A DNA stretch of 64,000 bases from Pinus tabuliformis (Eukaryota; Streptophyta; Pinopsida; Pinales; Pinaceae). The notes beneath the pieces were generated by a model. The model had not been told where the DNA came from. It made no database searches and saw nothing but the letters and a program-made list of their open reading frames with translations. Of the stretch, positions 10,739-22,424 are shown piece after piece. The translations under genes were made by a program, and so were the position numbers. The DNA is taken from contig CM062815.1 of the NCBI GenBank assembly GCA_031772625.1, positions 915,336,979 to 915,400,978 on the forward strand, given 5' to 3'. Numbering within the stretch: position 1 is the stretch's first letter; each line of letters opens with the position of its first letter.

Positions 10739-11803
10739 TGTTGTAGGGAAAAGTATCCGACTCGGATGACCCTAACCCACTCTAAGGGTGACAGTTCCTT
10801 AGCAACAACTGTAAAACTAACTACTTAAGGTTTTCTTCTTTATGAAAGCAAAAGAGAATGGAGAAAGCACTAACCGTTGCCTTGTGCTTAATGTCGAATC
10901 CAAACTCTTCTCTTTGGCCGCTTGCTCCTAGCTCTTTGTGCTTCTGCTCGCCCAGCTACAATGAGATCCTGCAAAACAACAAAGAAGGAAACTACAAGAG
11001 GCATGCAATCATAACTGGTTCATGGATTAGTGTAAACCAAACATGCAATCATCACAATATATAATTGAAACAAGAGCACATAGAAGAACCTCAATAGCTT
11101 TTATTTATGTAGAAGAAAAGGTTCTGAGAGGATTACAACCATTGCAGGCTCCAACCCAGCAACACCTCCCAGCAGAAAGAGCTGCTCTTCTTCACCTCTC
11201 TCAAACAATCACCCAATAACTCAAGAATGAAACCAACAACATATCATTACTTTGCACAAAATTCCAGCTTCCTAAACTCATAGGAGAGAGCTCAATATAT
11301 AGATGAATTGAGAAAGGATGAGTCAGCTTGCAACTGATGTGTAGCTGCCTTGTGTCCTCTCTCTCTTCAGTTAATCTTTAGTTGATCTTCAGTTCTTGAG
11401 TCCACTTGGTGAACCTTGCTTCCACTTGGAGAAACAAAGCCTCTGACTCATCACAAGGCGAAATACCTGATCCAAGTGTCATTTTTGGAAGATTCCAAAG
11501 CAATGACTCACTGTGCCACATGTCCAAACTCACCCAACGCAGGTGGGCTTTGTTCTACCTGCTTTGCAACGCAGGTACACCATGGAGCAGTTGTGTTTCA
11601 GCGCAGAAGCCTAGTGGAGCACTTGCTTTGATTTCAGGATTGCTTGTTTTTGAGTGTTTTCAGGTGGAGAACTGATCTGAGAGATGTTGGTTTGCTGACC
11701 TTGTTCCTCTAGGGGTAGGAACATCATGTTTAGGGAACTTTGGATCCCTTGGATTATTGACAATTCATGCTTGTTGCTGTAAGGCACAAAATTGTCTATA
11801 ACA
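10739..11803 (-). repeat. Element A 5' LTR
   Basis: This 1065-bp LTR pairs with 2022-3086. In sense it drives transcription leftward into the leader. The LTR end abuts the target duplication ACAGG at 11804-11808, after which element H resumes. Confidence 0.93.
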
Positions 11804-11879
11804 ACAGGGGGGAAAATCCAAGAGGAAATAACCTAAGGACAAGGCTTCCTAAGCTCCTTTAGCTCCCAAGGCCCCAAAG

Positions 11880-12377
11880 ATGTCACCTCCATGCTCTTTG
11901 TGTAAATTTGTTGGACACGACACCAATAATTGTCCTGAGATTCCTCGTCTCAAACCTTTGGTTCACGAAACGTTCCATGATTCAAATATCCCTAAAGTCC
12001 ATGTTAACTTCCCGGGTCCAACCAAGAAACTCAAAATGTTACACACAAATCACCCTTGTGCCTTGTGTGATCATCATGGTCACTATTCCCATTGTTGCGC
12101 TCGTCTCAATGAATTTCGTGATTGCCTTGAAGTGTTTCGTGAATACAAGGCCACTTGTAGTGGAACACCTACTCCTCTACCCATAGATTCTAGTACCACT
12201 AGTAAACCAGAATGGGGGGACTCCGGTCCCACCATCATGATCCCTCCCCCCAATTTCGAGATGACAGACACCACAGGCCATATCCTTTACCTGCCATCAT
12301 CATTGAGTTTCATGCAGGCAAACCTTTTTGAGGTTTCTACGTGCGCTTCTATTAAACCTCTTTCAACAGAATCCTAG
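11880..12377 (+). pseudogene. H internal region with two CCHC knuckles
   Basis: This frame of 165 codons reads CSLCKFVGHDTNNC near its start and CALCDHHGHYSHCC about 45 residues later, both with CX2CX4HX4C spacing. Because A interrupts H at 2022, this lies between the H protease and the reverse transcriptase. An extra pair of knuckles after the protease is unusual; it could be a duplicated Gag piece or a second open region of H. The sequence on to 12690 is Ser/Thr-rich with no named domain. Confidence 0.6.
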
Positions 12378-12759
12378 GTCTCAACATTAGTAGATCCTCT
12401 ATCTACCAGCTCGTCATCTACCACTGAATATGATGCATATGTGAACCTTCACTCTAAGGTTGATACACCAAGTACCACAGCCACATCATCTAGTCAGTCA
12501 TCCTCCCATCCGCCCATCTTCCATTCTGATGAGGACATCATGGAAGCTATGTCTACCCCTGATTACCCTTGGGATGATATGCACCATAATGAATACTTCT
12601 TGCCACAGCAGTCTCACGACCAGTATGCTGTGTAATCAAAATACTGCATCCATGAGGAAGTTGATTGGTTTCGAAATCCCATGCTTGTCCCAAATGCTTT
12701 CGAAGAAGGGAATATGGCCAAAATCTCTCCTACTATCAAAATCAACATTTTAGATAAAT

Positions 12760-13680
12760 CAGGGGTCGAAGAAAACATTACCTTGGGGGCAGAGTGCATC
12801 CCAGGACAAATTGAAGCTTACACCAAGCTCTTCAAATAATTTTGTGATGTTTTCACCTGGTCTTACTTTGAAATTCCTGGACTTGATCCCACAATTGTTG
12901 AACACCATATCGACACATGGACCAATGCCACTCCTGTTCGTCAAAAGTTGAGATCCATCCACCCTTCTCATCGTGAGGCTATAAAATTTGAGATCAACAA
13001 GCTCAATAAGGTTGATTTCATCCATCCGATTGAATATACCTCATGAGTATCCAACCCAGTTCCCATTCACATGAAGCAAGGAACCATTCGTGTCTATACG
13101 GATTTTCATGACCTGAACAAAGCTTGTCGCAAAGAGAACTTTCCCACACCCATTATTGACTAGATCATTGATGAGTGTGTGGGCATGAGGTTATATCCTT
13201 TATGGATGGATTCTTTAAATACAATCAGATCAGTATCTGTCGTGCCGATTAGTTAAGGATAATGTTCAATAGTCTATGGGGAAACTTTGCATATCGGGTC
13301 ATGTCATTCGACTTAAAAAATTTTAGAACCACATTTCAGTGGGCCATGTCATATTGTTTTCATGACTTGTCACACCTTATCCTTGCATAGCTTGATGATC
13401 TCACCACAAGTTCTAGGTCTGGGGCACAACATATTTATGATTTGCGCACCATTTTTCTATGATGTCGCAAGTATAACATTCATCTTAATCCATTGAAATG
13501 TGTCTTTTGTGTTCCTGTCGGCTGTCTGTTAGGCTTCATTGTGTGGAAATATGGTATTACTCTTGACGCATTAAAAGTTCAAGCCATTCTTGAGCTGCCA
13601 CCTCCCCATACCTTGCGCTAGTTACAAATCCTTTAAGGCAAAGCGAACTTCCTTCATAGGTTCATACTTGACTATGTGAC
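12760..13680 (+). pseudogene. H reverse transcriptase region
   Basis: Recognisable blocks include an acidic lead-in with FTWSYFEIPGLDP-type sequence, HHIDTW, and a DFHDLNKAC-type block near 13095, all in the order seen in Ty3/gypsy polymerases. The enzyme copies element RNA into DNA. The region is badly decayed, so domain edges are approximate. Confidence 0.6.
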
Positions 13681-13699
13681 CACTGCGCATGGGTTTCTT

Positions 13700-14110
13700 A
13701 GACTCCTTCTCTAAACCATTCCATTCGTTTGGGATGACCATGCTCAAAAGTCTTTCGATGCCCTAAAGCATGCTCTCACTTCCACACCATTGATTAATTC
13801 CCTTCACTTCTCTAAGGATTTCATCTTGTACATCTCAGCTTCCTCCCATTCAGTTGTTAGGGTCCTTATTCGGGAAGATGATGATCGGAATGAGCATGTT
13901 ATCTAATATATTAGTAAGAACCTCGTAAGTCTCCCTGTGAACTACTCTCATGAAGAGAAATTGGCATTATTTGTCGTGTTCTTCATCCAAAGGTTCGGTC
14001 ACTATATCCTTATGCGTACCACCAAGGTTGTAACAAAAACCAACCCATTGACATTCCTATTGAGTATGGATCATCAATGGGAAGTATGCACATTGGATCG
14101 TCATCCTCCA
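13700..14110 (+). pseudogene. H RNase H region
   Basis: The region matches the Ty3/gypsy RNase H pattern after RT: a FDALKHALTSTPL-type block, then a decayed equivalent of the DASxxAIG block, then NYSHEEKLAL and HYILMRTT, which correspond to the usual NYSxxEKELLA and H(Y)L stretches. It is a degraded part of H pol. Confidence 0.6.
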
Positions 14111-14359
14111 GGAATTTGATCTTGAATTTGTCACACCTAAGAGTAAGAAAGGTTTGTCCCTCACCGAACTCATTTCTGAATTACCCATTAGTGCACATGA
14201 TCCATCGGTTAATGATGAGCTCCCAGATGAACACTTTTTTGTCATCACTTTAGATGATCCTTGGTATGGAGATATTCTCACATATTTGCGAACCCAAAAT
14301 CACCCCCCCCATCTTAATTATGATGATCGATGATGAATTCGATAGCAGACCCCTCACTA

Positions 14360-14601
14360 CCTCCTCATTGGTAATGACCTTTATCGTCATGGTGTGGATT
14401 CTATCCTTCATTGTTGTCTCGCCCATCCTGAGTCAGAGAAAGTTTCCAATGCCTATCTTAATGGCACTTGTGGTGGTCACCTCTCTGTTATGGTCACTAC
14501 CGAGAAAGTCATGCGCGCTAGTTATGTTTGGCATTCTCTCTTCAGTGATTGCATTGAGGAAATAAAACACTACCCCAATTGCCAACATTTTTCCCCAAAG
14601 G
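14360..14601 (+). pseudogene. H integrase zinc-binding (HHCC) region
   Basis: A GGH...H...C...C pattern (CGGHLSVM, VWHSLFSDC, YPNCQHF) corresponds to the N-terminal zinc domain of integrase. Element B inserted directly after it (target duplication AAAGG at 14597-14601), and the catalytic core resumes at 22425. Confidence 0.65.
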
Positions 14602-15643
14602 TGTTACAGGGAAAAGTGTCTATTTAGAACTGCTCTATCCCACTAAGGTGTGACAGCTGCCTTAGAAACAAACAGAGAAAAACTACTTTTGTATTTCCTT
14701 TATGAATTATAGATAGAGACGAATAGAAAGAACCAACCTGTGTCTTGCGCTAATCCTTTGATCCAATCCCTCTCTTCTTTGATAGTCTCTAGCTACCTAC
14801 TCCCTTGCATGCCTAGCTTCACAAAGTACCTGTAAGATCACATAAGGAGAACACTATACAAAGACATGGATCTATATTCATAAACAACTTAGGATCATAT
14901 TTAAGGTAACCATACAAATGTAACAAGCATCAATGATACAAAAGCATGGAGGAGAACTCAAATAGTTTTTATTGATAAACAAGAAAAGTTCCAAGAGGAG
15001 TTACAACCAGTGGTTCCGACCCAGCATCAACCTCCCAGCAAAGAAGCCCCTCTTCACCTCAAACAAAGCATAAATCAGCCAACAATCTCATGTTTGTCTC
15101 TAGAAACCAACAACAATTCCTTATAATATGCAAAATTCCAGCCTCTGGATATCTAGGATGAGGGATCCATATATAGATATATGTAAGGAGGATGAGTCAG
15201 CTTGTGATTTGATTAGTGTCTTCTCTCTGCCAGTTCTTGCTTCCACTTGGAGATTGAGGGCCTCTGACTCATCCTTGGTCGAATTCAGTGAGGCAAGTGT
15301 CATAGGAGAAGATTCTGGAAGCTTCCATTGCCTCTCCACCTCGCGGAATGACACTGCCATTTGTCATTTCTCGCCCATCGCACCCTACAGAAGGGAGTTT
15401 TGAAATGCAATGCACCCTCACAGTGTATTTAGGTGCAATGCAATGCACTTAGCCAGTGGAGCAGTTGAAATGATCCGGTTTTGACCAATTCTGACGAGTT
15501 TCTGGTGGAGAACTTCTGGGAGAAGCTGTAATCTGTTGACCTTGTTCCTTTAGGGGGTAGAACAACACTTTTAGGGACTTAGGAGCCCTTGGTTTATGGA
15601 CATTTCATTCTTGGTGTTGTAGGGAACAAAAATGTCTATAACA
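14602..15643 (-). repeat. Element B 3' LTR
   Basis: This 1042-bp LTR pairs with 21378-22419. On the sense strand it starts TGTTATAGAC and ends CCCTGTAACA. A TATA-like CTATATATGGATCC lies near 15165-15180 in sense. The polypurine tract ATTAGGGGGCAAC abuts it at 15644-15656. Confidence 0.92.
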
Positions 15644-15656
15644 GTTGCCCCCTAAT

Positions 15657-16793
15657 GTATGAGGCCGCTAACCTTTTGGTGTCGGGTGAAATGCTTTATT
15701 ATGAGGATCCGAAGTTCTTTCAATGCTGGGAGGAGACCTGTAATAAGATACAATACAATACATTATATTCATACTGTTTTCATGATCTAGCTGAGGCGGG
15801 CATTCCCATGCTAAGCTTTATAAATTCATTTTCATGTACATAGGACAGACAATCGTCTGAGTGTAGACTGATGATTCTGATAGGGTCATCATCCTTTTGG
15901 TAGGATGATTATCTGTGCTGCAATGCTGTAAATTTAATGTCTTCATTTCCCTGAATATATATCGCAGCCCGGATGGATGAAACTAGATCCGGGGTCTTCA
16001 ATCTCGTCCGATCTTCACTCGAAGTACAAGTCGATCCATGTGAGAAATGTTTTGAAGTCGAACATGGAAAGACATTGTTTGATTACCAGTCAATGATGTA
16101 AACTGTTAACAAGCGCGAGAGGAATCACCGATAATGATAATGATCCTCAAGGTACTGCAGTAAATAAAGGACTTGGCGTTGAACACCACGCAAAATCTTT
16201 CAGTCGAAAGCCATTGATGTAAACCTGTCGCCGGAAGTGAGAAACTTGCCATTGAGGCATGCAAGCTTCAAAGTACTTAATGGGGTGTTCCTAGATCAAC
16301 TTCTTGGATAATGAGCTGATGTTGACAAGAAGTGATCCATCACGGGAGGGCCTTAATGAATCCCACATCAATGACACGGAATGGAGCAAATGATTTTGAT
16401 GGAGGTGAAAACGATCTGATGATATAAGGTTCAGGGTGGCGGTCATGAAAGAATGGAGTATAATGTATGGTAGTGGGTGAGACATAGGTGACTTCTCTCG
16501 ATGACTTCTCTTGAACATATCGGCGACACTGATGTGATGGATTGGTAGCATTAACCCCAAATGTGGATGGTATGGCATGACCATGGTGATGTGACCGGTG
16601 AATGAAACAACCCAATCCGACTCGGACACGGAGTGGAAGTGTCATGTTCAAGAGCGACTTGCTACCAACAAAGTTTCTTTGAGTTTTCTTCCCAATTTTT
16701 CCCCAGTCATTGCTGACCAGTACCTCTTTATTTTTGCCAAGCTTGAGGAGGATAACATATGCGTGTTCTATAATTTTCCCTTCGGGAAAACCC
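15657..16793 (-). other. Element B 3' non-coding region
   Basis: This 1.1 kb is the counterpart of 3102-4237 in A. It contains no named domain; its short reading frames are not conserved as proteins with known motifs. Confidence 0.55.
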
Positions 16794-17230
16794 ATCGCTA
16801 TGTTTTAACGAGCCTAGCGATAGTGAAACTCGTTCTCGTCTAAAGACAAGTTTGTCACTATTACTCTTTTTAACGAGTTTAAAGACAAAGATAACTCAGT
16901 CCTTTTCAATTTTAGAGAGTCTGAAAAGGAACGTAAAGGTAACTCCAAAATTCCTTTTTCGTCATCTAATCCCTTAAGTCTGAAAAAGTATAAAACAATA
17001 CAGAAGGGATGAATTTTCGATAGTTTTAACGAGCCGAACAAAACAAGTGCTCGATCTTTTTGTGTAATAATCCCTCAGGTCCAAAAAGATTAAAATCTAG
17101 AGGAGGGATAACACCTCATGTCCCTTTAACGAGCTGGAGAGGAAAATGGCTCGGCAATCTTTTCATATTTTACGAGTCAGTTGAAAAGAGCTTAAAGGAG
17201 ACTCGTCTTTTGAGGAACGAGTGATAAAAC
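16794..17230 (-). other. Element B 3' hairpin array
   Basis: The order of units is as in A: ATCGCTA/TAGCGAT (16794/16815), TTTGTC/GACAAA, CTTTTC/GAAAAG, CTTTTTC/GAAAAAG, TTCG/CGAA, ATCTTTTT/AAAAAGAT, a CCTC/GAGG-type stem where A has TTCC/GGAA, and CTTTTC/GAAAAG. Loops keep TTTTAACGAGYC. Two more, partly mismatched, lie near 17448-17530. Confidence 0.7.
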
Positions 17231-17539
17231 GAGTAGCAGCTCATTCCAGGTAAGGTTTGGAATTTTCCAATCACGGCAGTGTCACAAGGATGGCTAGTGA
17301 GATCACTCTTCACAGCTGTTCCTCAAAATGGGTAAACAATCAAATGGAGGTGAATGATCGGCAAATGAAAAGTGGAGGTGACGATGCAAATACGACCAAG
17401 GCTTTAATGGCTAAAGTACTACATTCACGATGGTTATTTACCGGGGAATAGTTCATTTTTTAATGAGCTTAAACGCCGGGTGGAAACATTTTCTCATGTC
17501 TTATGTTTATTTTTTAACGAGCTTGAACTATGTGCTAAA

Positions 17540-18082
17540 ACTACTCAATTAATCCAATCTTGTGATAAGAATGTCTCATATAATAACGGTAACTTTTAGA
17601 GATTTTCCCCACATCCTTTCTTTATGCAAGTTAGGAAACGACCAATCCTACGGGTTTAAAGGGTTAGAGGTCCTAAAAATTTAAAAAATAAATAGTCTCT
17701 CTTCGCTTGCATTCCAAAAGGTTTGCATGCCCCTAGGTATAAAACAGAGTTTCAAGGTTACCCCTCCTTTAGTCCGTTAAAACATTTGTTTTACCGAGAG
17801 AGGCCTACCTCTTACAGGTTATCCAAAGATCGTTCTATTCACAGCGCAAACAAAACATTTCTCCGGCAATGTCTACCGAAATAAACAAAGGTGAGTGGCG
17901 GTGCTCGCGAACTCACATAACATTGACAAGAGAATCTTGTTCTAGAATAACCCCCTCTTCCAATCACGGACGGGGGTACAGACTAGTCATTTCTCTCGCG
18001 GAAACCTACCCTATACCTGAAGTTTTCCTACCAAAGCAGACCAGGGTGCATGCCCCCTGGGTTTCAGTCATATCCCTCCGAA
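17540..18082 (-). other. Element B region downstream of coding part
   Basis: This is non-coding sequence between protease and hairpin array. It holds two polypurine-tract-like motifs (GCATGCCCC at 17725 and GCATGCCCCC at 18048 on +) and aligns well with C 46632-47340. No gene is seen. Confidence 0.5.
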
Positions 18083-18730
18083 TCACTCGCGCTCATCGGG
18101 AGGACGGACTGGAGATTGAGACATTTCTTGCGTGAAAAGACCATTCAGGGATGGTATATGACTATTTTCTTTGTATGATCCGGGAAATGAAAGCTGGTCC
18201 ACGAGCTTGACCACTCTTCCTTCGTGCGGAAAACACATTACTCTAAAGAGTGAGGAGACAATTGCTCCCATGCAATAAATATAGTCTCGTCCAAGGAGTA
18301 GATTGTAATCCAGGGGACCTTGAACTACCATTACATTCATGTGAACGGTTTTCCCTCTCAATGTTATGGGCACATCGGGAAGGATCCCTAATGATCGACT
18401 GGTCCCTTTATCAAAGCCCGTCAGATTTCTCATCTCAGGCAAAAGCGGTGGCAAACCAAGTGCTTTCCAAGCAGTTGAGGAAAGGATACTCAAAGAAGCC
18501 CCCTCATCTGTGATGGTACCAGCCATAACCATTCTATATATTTGAACAATAATTCGGAATGGTACACTAGCTGGTAAACGGGGTCTGCCTAGTTGATTCC
18601 AGTCGAAGGAGACAACTAGGTTGCTTGGAGGTGGGACCGAATAGACGACCGGGTACGACTCTGACGAACTTCCTTCCTGTGGTAAAGGAACGGGTAAATT
18701 GTCCCCATGTCCGTTGGAGTCTGTGCTCAT
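18083..18730 (-). pseudogene. Element B protease-type domain
   Basis: This stretch of 215 codons has a TITDEGASLSIL active-site-type motif, LRGKTVHMNVMVVQGPLDYN and LLGRDYIYC, the same order as the C protein (about residues 380-500). The family is a retropepsin acting on Gag. It is a member of a Gag-Pro unit that begins at 19650 on the same strand. Confidence 0.75.
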
Positions 18731-18921
18731 GAAAAGAATTTGGACGGTGTCATACTTGTTCTCTTAAGTGATTGTATCATCTGAAGATGGAACCTCTGAA
18801 GGCAAGATCGGGTCAACTGCCGCCTCGACCTTTTAACTTTCGTCTGGTATGGATTCAAATAGTTCATCTTCAATGACAGATGCATCGGCCGACCACCTGA
18901 GCGGGTCAGCCGGATTTTCAA

Positions 18922-19650
18922 CTAGTGACAGACTCGGCAAGAGTTTTTATATCCTGGAGGATGTCGTAACGGTGAAACCGAACGATCATCCAAAACTCTT
19001 TTAGCTTCGTCTAAGAAGGGACAACGGTGGACGGCATGATTGCCTTTGCACAGTTTACAAGGAAATCTATATTTTCCTTTTTGTCCTGGGGCTTCACTTT
19101 CACTAGTTGACGGTGTGTTTTCAACATGATCATCAAAGGTTGACGACACCGGGTTGTGCAAACGAGGAGACCAGTCCCTTAAGATCTGAGGGATGCAAGG
19201 ACAATCTCTGTGAAAGTGGTCTCCTTTGCAAATGACACATGGTGATTTAGGCCTGGTCGGTACAGTGTGTGGATTTTCGTTAGACGACACTCGTTCGCCC
19301 CCATTCGCTTTCGGCTCCTTCTTCTTCTTCTCTTTCTTCTTCTTTTCCTTCTTCTCCTTAGGAACTTGACTTTTGGCTTTACCAGCCCCATCAAGCGAAG
19401 AGGAAGGAGGAGAGGAAGAATTAGAGGAAGTAGAAGGTTGGTGGGTAACTCTGGACTCGTCTAATTGTTGATTCGATTGTTCAGGAATAGTGGTGTTCTG
19501 AACGACAGAGGTTGAGAAGAGCCATACAGGCAAACCAATTGTCAGTCCTGGAAGCGACAATGTGGCCATATGGGGTGCACTAACATCTCCCCAAGAGGAG
19601 AAGGGACTAGGATTTCCTCCAAGGGGAATTCCTTGGTTGGTGGACTCCAT
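18922..19650 (-). pseudogene. Element B Gag-like region with two short knuckles
   Basis: The region starts MESTNQGIPLGGNPSPFSSW, nearly the same as the C protein. It has a Lys/Glu-rich block near residues 100-115, then CVICKGDHFHRDC and CKLCKGNHAVHRC, both CX2CX3HX4C. No capsid-type Gag domain is visible, unlike A. The likely role is nucleic-acid binding by a Gag-related protein of a non-autonomous element. Confidence 0.75.
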
Positions 19651-19734
19651 TTTCTCAACCCAAGATCAACGTAGGAAAGGGGTAATGAATATTCCGTTTA
19701 AAATAAATTTTTAGACGCTTTGACACAACTTGTT

Positions 19735-19860
19735 GTTTCAGTTTTTAAGAGTCGAGAAAAAACAAAAGATGACTCTAGTCGCCTTCAATTTTTAATGAGC
19801 CTGAAGTGACAAGTGCTCAGATGGACCTTTTTCGTTAAGGAGTCTGAAAAGGAACGAAAG
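19735..19860 (-). other. Element B 5' hairpin cluster
   Basis: Matches 9117-9237 of A. The clear pairs are CTTCA/TGAAG (19783/19802) around a TTAATGAGCC loop, and a CTTTT/AAAAG stem a little further on. The first unit is only partly paired here. Confidence 0.65.
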
Positions 19861-21356
19861 GGACTACTCTGGAGATCTAGGTAGAGGGAGTACCAAACCA
19901 ATCGCAAAACTGCAAAATACGTTTTACGGTACGGCAGTCAATCTTCCCGAATGTTGTGTTCAGTGCATTGCGATCGATAGGGCGACAGACACGGCTTCCT
20001 AAGGATAAAGGATTTAAGCCTATAGGGGTCTCCCGAAATATACTCGACGGTATGTGGGAGCACAAGTCCGTACTGGCACTTATCATCTCAAAGTGGAGGA
20101 ATCACCCAACCATCAGTGAGGAAAACAGTTACCAGGCTTTACGATGCCGGAATACGTCTCTAGCCTAGACCTCTAAATGTTGTGCGTTAAGTTCCAAAGC
20201 ATTGTTAGATTCATTGAATTTATTTTAAGTTGATCTTGTTTGTGAAGTTTGCCTTTCGAGTTCACCACAAGATGTAGATGTAATTCCTAAAATGCAATCT
20301 AAAGATGATAAACAAACTTTTATCTCTTTTGTGAAATGAAAATCCTAGCTACCAGGGGAAAAGAAAGACATAATATTTTCACAAAGAGCAAAGAGAACAC
20401 TGTAAATGCACTTTCCTAAATCAAGCCAAACGGACTGTCTATATGCAAATGCACATGCATGTATTTGTTTTCGACTTTCTTAGTATTGATGCTAAAAAGA
20501 AAGTTGATGTACAAATCTGAATTTCTTTTCAAGCGACAAATATAAATAAGCTCTTTTTCGAAATCAAAAAACAGAGATGATTACGACACCTTACGATTTT
20601 GAAATGAACACTTGTTCTTGACACTAGAAAATCACAAATTCAGACCAAAGGAAATAGTAACAGGATAATCGACCATCAACAACAATCAAACTTTCTCCTA
20701 TGATCGAAATCGACACTTGCAAAAGATTCAAATCAAAGGACGACAGTACGACTATTCTACTTTTGCAATGGAAAACTGTAAACGACTCAACAAACACACA
20801 AAAACATCTACAGTTCTTTTGTAGAAAGGAGGTGGAATAACAACAAGGAAAAGAGGTTTCAAACAGACTTATACTGATCACAGGCAGCAAAATTCAGGGA
20901 TAGAACTGGAAAGAATGAAGCACAGGAACCACAGCTGCACAGAGCTAGTCTGATCAGTGCACCTGTAACACAGAGAATCTGAAATGCAGCGCAGGTTGCC
21001 CCTTCGAGAAGTGCGCTGAAATTCAGGATCTTTGAACAGTACCTGCGCTAGGCCAGAAATGAGACTCTGTCGGGGTTCTGGGTCACAGTTTGCAGTTCAG
21101 TCCATGGTTTTTGGCTGAGTAAAAAGCAATCAGTAATGCAACAATCAGGGGTATATCTAAGGAGGATCTAAGAGCTATCACAAGGGCCATCACATAGTTT
21201 GTGAATCAGCTGTTTGAATCATAAACAGATCCAGTGAATGGATTGAAGTAGCAGTTATCTACTTTGCATTTGTTATGGCAAATGCAGTTCGAAAGCTACT
21301 TATAAGTTTATGAAACAAACAACAAAGAATGATACACAAACAAACTAATTAGACAT
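19861..21356 (-). other. Element B leader
   Basis: About 1.5 kb of untranslated leader, related to but diverged from those of A and C. It contains GCGCAGGT near 20990 and ACCTGCGC near 21050, which can pair. No coding domain is seen. Confidence 0.6.
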
Positions 21357-21374
21357 TCCCCAGCGGAGTCGCCA
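21357..21374 (-). other. Element B primer-binding site (tRNA-Arg)
   Basis: The minus strand reads TGGCGACTCCGCTGGGGA, three bases from the LTR, identical to the sites of A, C and E. Confidence 0.85.
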
Positions 21375-21377
21375 TTT

Positions 21378-22419
21378 TGTTACAGGGAAAAGTGTCTATT
21401 TAGAACTGCTCTATCCCACTAAGGTGTGACAGCTGCCTTAGAAACAAACAGAGAAAAACTACTTTTGTATTTCCTTTATGAATTATAGATAGAGAGGAAA
21501 AGAAAGAACCAACCTGTGTCTTGCGCTAATCCTTTGATCCAATCCCTCTCTTCTTTGATAGTCTCCAGCTACCTACTCCCTTGCATGCCTAGCTTCACAA
21601 AGTACCTATAAGATCATAGAAGGAGAACACTATACAAAGACATGGATCCATATTCATAAACAACTTAGGATCATATTTAAGTTAACCATACAAATGTAAC
21701 AAGCATCAATGATACAAAAGCATGGAGGAGAACTCAAATATTTTTTATTGATAAACAAGAAAAGATCCAAGAGGAGTTACAACCAGTGGTTCCGACCCAG
21801 CATCAACCTCCCAGCAAAGAAGCCCCTCTTCACCTCAAACAAAGCATAAATCACCCAACAATCTGATGTTTGTCTCTAGAAACCAACAACAATTCCTTAC
21901 AATATGCAAAATTCCAGCCTCTGGATCTCTGGGATGAGGGATCCATATATAGATATCTGTAAGGAGGATGAGTCAGCTTGTGATTTGATTAGTGTATTCT
22001 CTCTGTCAGTTCTTGCTTCCACTTGGAGACTGAGGGCCTCTTACTGATCCTTGGTCAAATTCAGTGAGGCAAGTGTCATAGGAGAAGATTCTGGAAGCTT
22101 CCATTGCCTCTCCACCTCGGGGAATGACACTGCCATTTGTCATTTCTCGCCCATCGCACCCTATAGAAAGGAGTTTTGAAATGCAATGCACCCTCACAGT
22201 GTATTTAGGTGCAATGCAATGCACTTAGCCAGTGGAGCAGCTGAAATGATCCTGTTTTGACCAATTCTGAGGAGTTTCTGGTGGAGAACTTCTGGGAGAA
22301 GCTGTAATCTGTTGACCTTGTTCCTTTAGGGGTTATAACAACACTTTTAGGGACTTAGGAGCCCTTGGTTTATGGACATTTCATGCTTGGTGTTGTAGGG
22401 AACAAAAATGTCTATAACA
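21378..22419 (-). repeat. Element B 5' LTR
   Basis: This 1042-bp LTR pairs with 14602-15643. It is followed by the target duplication AAAGG (22420-22424), after which the H integrase resumes. Confidence 0.92.
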
Positions 22420-22424
22420 AAAGG

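Larger units (their letters stand above)
2022..11803 (-). mobile_element. Element A: non-autonomous gag-pro LTR retrotransposon inside H
   Basis: A is bounded by two 1065-bp LTRs (2022-3086 and 10739-11803) with TG...CA ends and a perfect 5-bp target duplication, ACAGG (2017-2021 and 11804-11808). Primer site, leader and coding frames all read on the minus strand. Parts in sense order are 5' LTR, tRNA-Arg primer site, about 1.5 kb leader, hairpin cluster, Gag-protease frames, a second hairpin array, polypurine tract and 3' LTR. I see no reverse transcriptase, RNase H or integrase. LTRs differ at about a dozen positions by eye (about 1%), so it is young. It looks structurally whole, with a few breaks in the coding part. 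Confidence 0.92.
14602..22419 (-). mobile_element. Element B: non-autonomous gag-pro LTR retrotransposon inside H
   Basis: Its LTRs are 14602-15643 and 21378-22419, both 1042 bp with TG...CA ends, and its target duplication AAAGG (14597-14601 and 22420-22424) is perfect. Sense is the minus strand. Layout matches A and C: primer site, leader, hairpins, a Gag/protease-type coding region, hairpin array, polypurine tract and LTR. No RT or integrase is visible. LTRs differ from each other at about 3% by eye, so B is older than A and C, and its LTR is a different family although its internal parts are related. It is moderately broken. Confidence 0.92.

Noticed and set aside
19310-19380. Functional meaning of the Lys/Glu block in B and C
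   Set aside because: Low-complexity, purine-rich sequence; opposite-strand Leu/Phe-rich frames there are composition artefacts.
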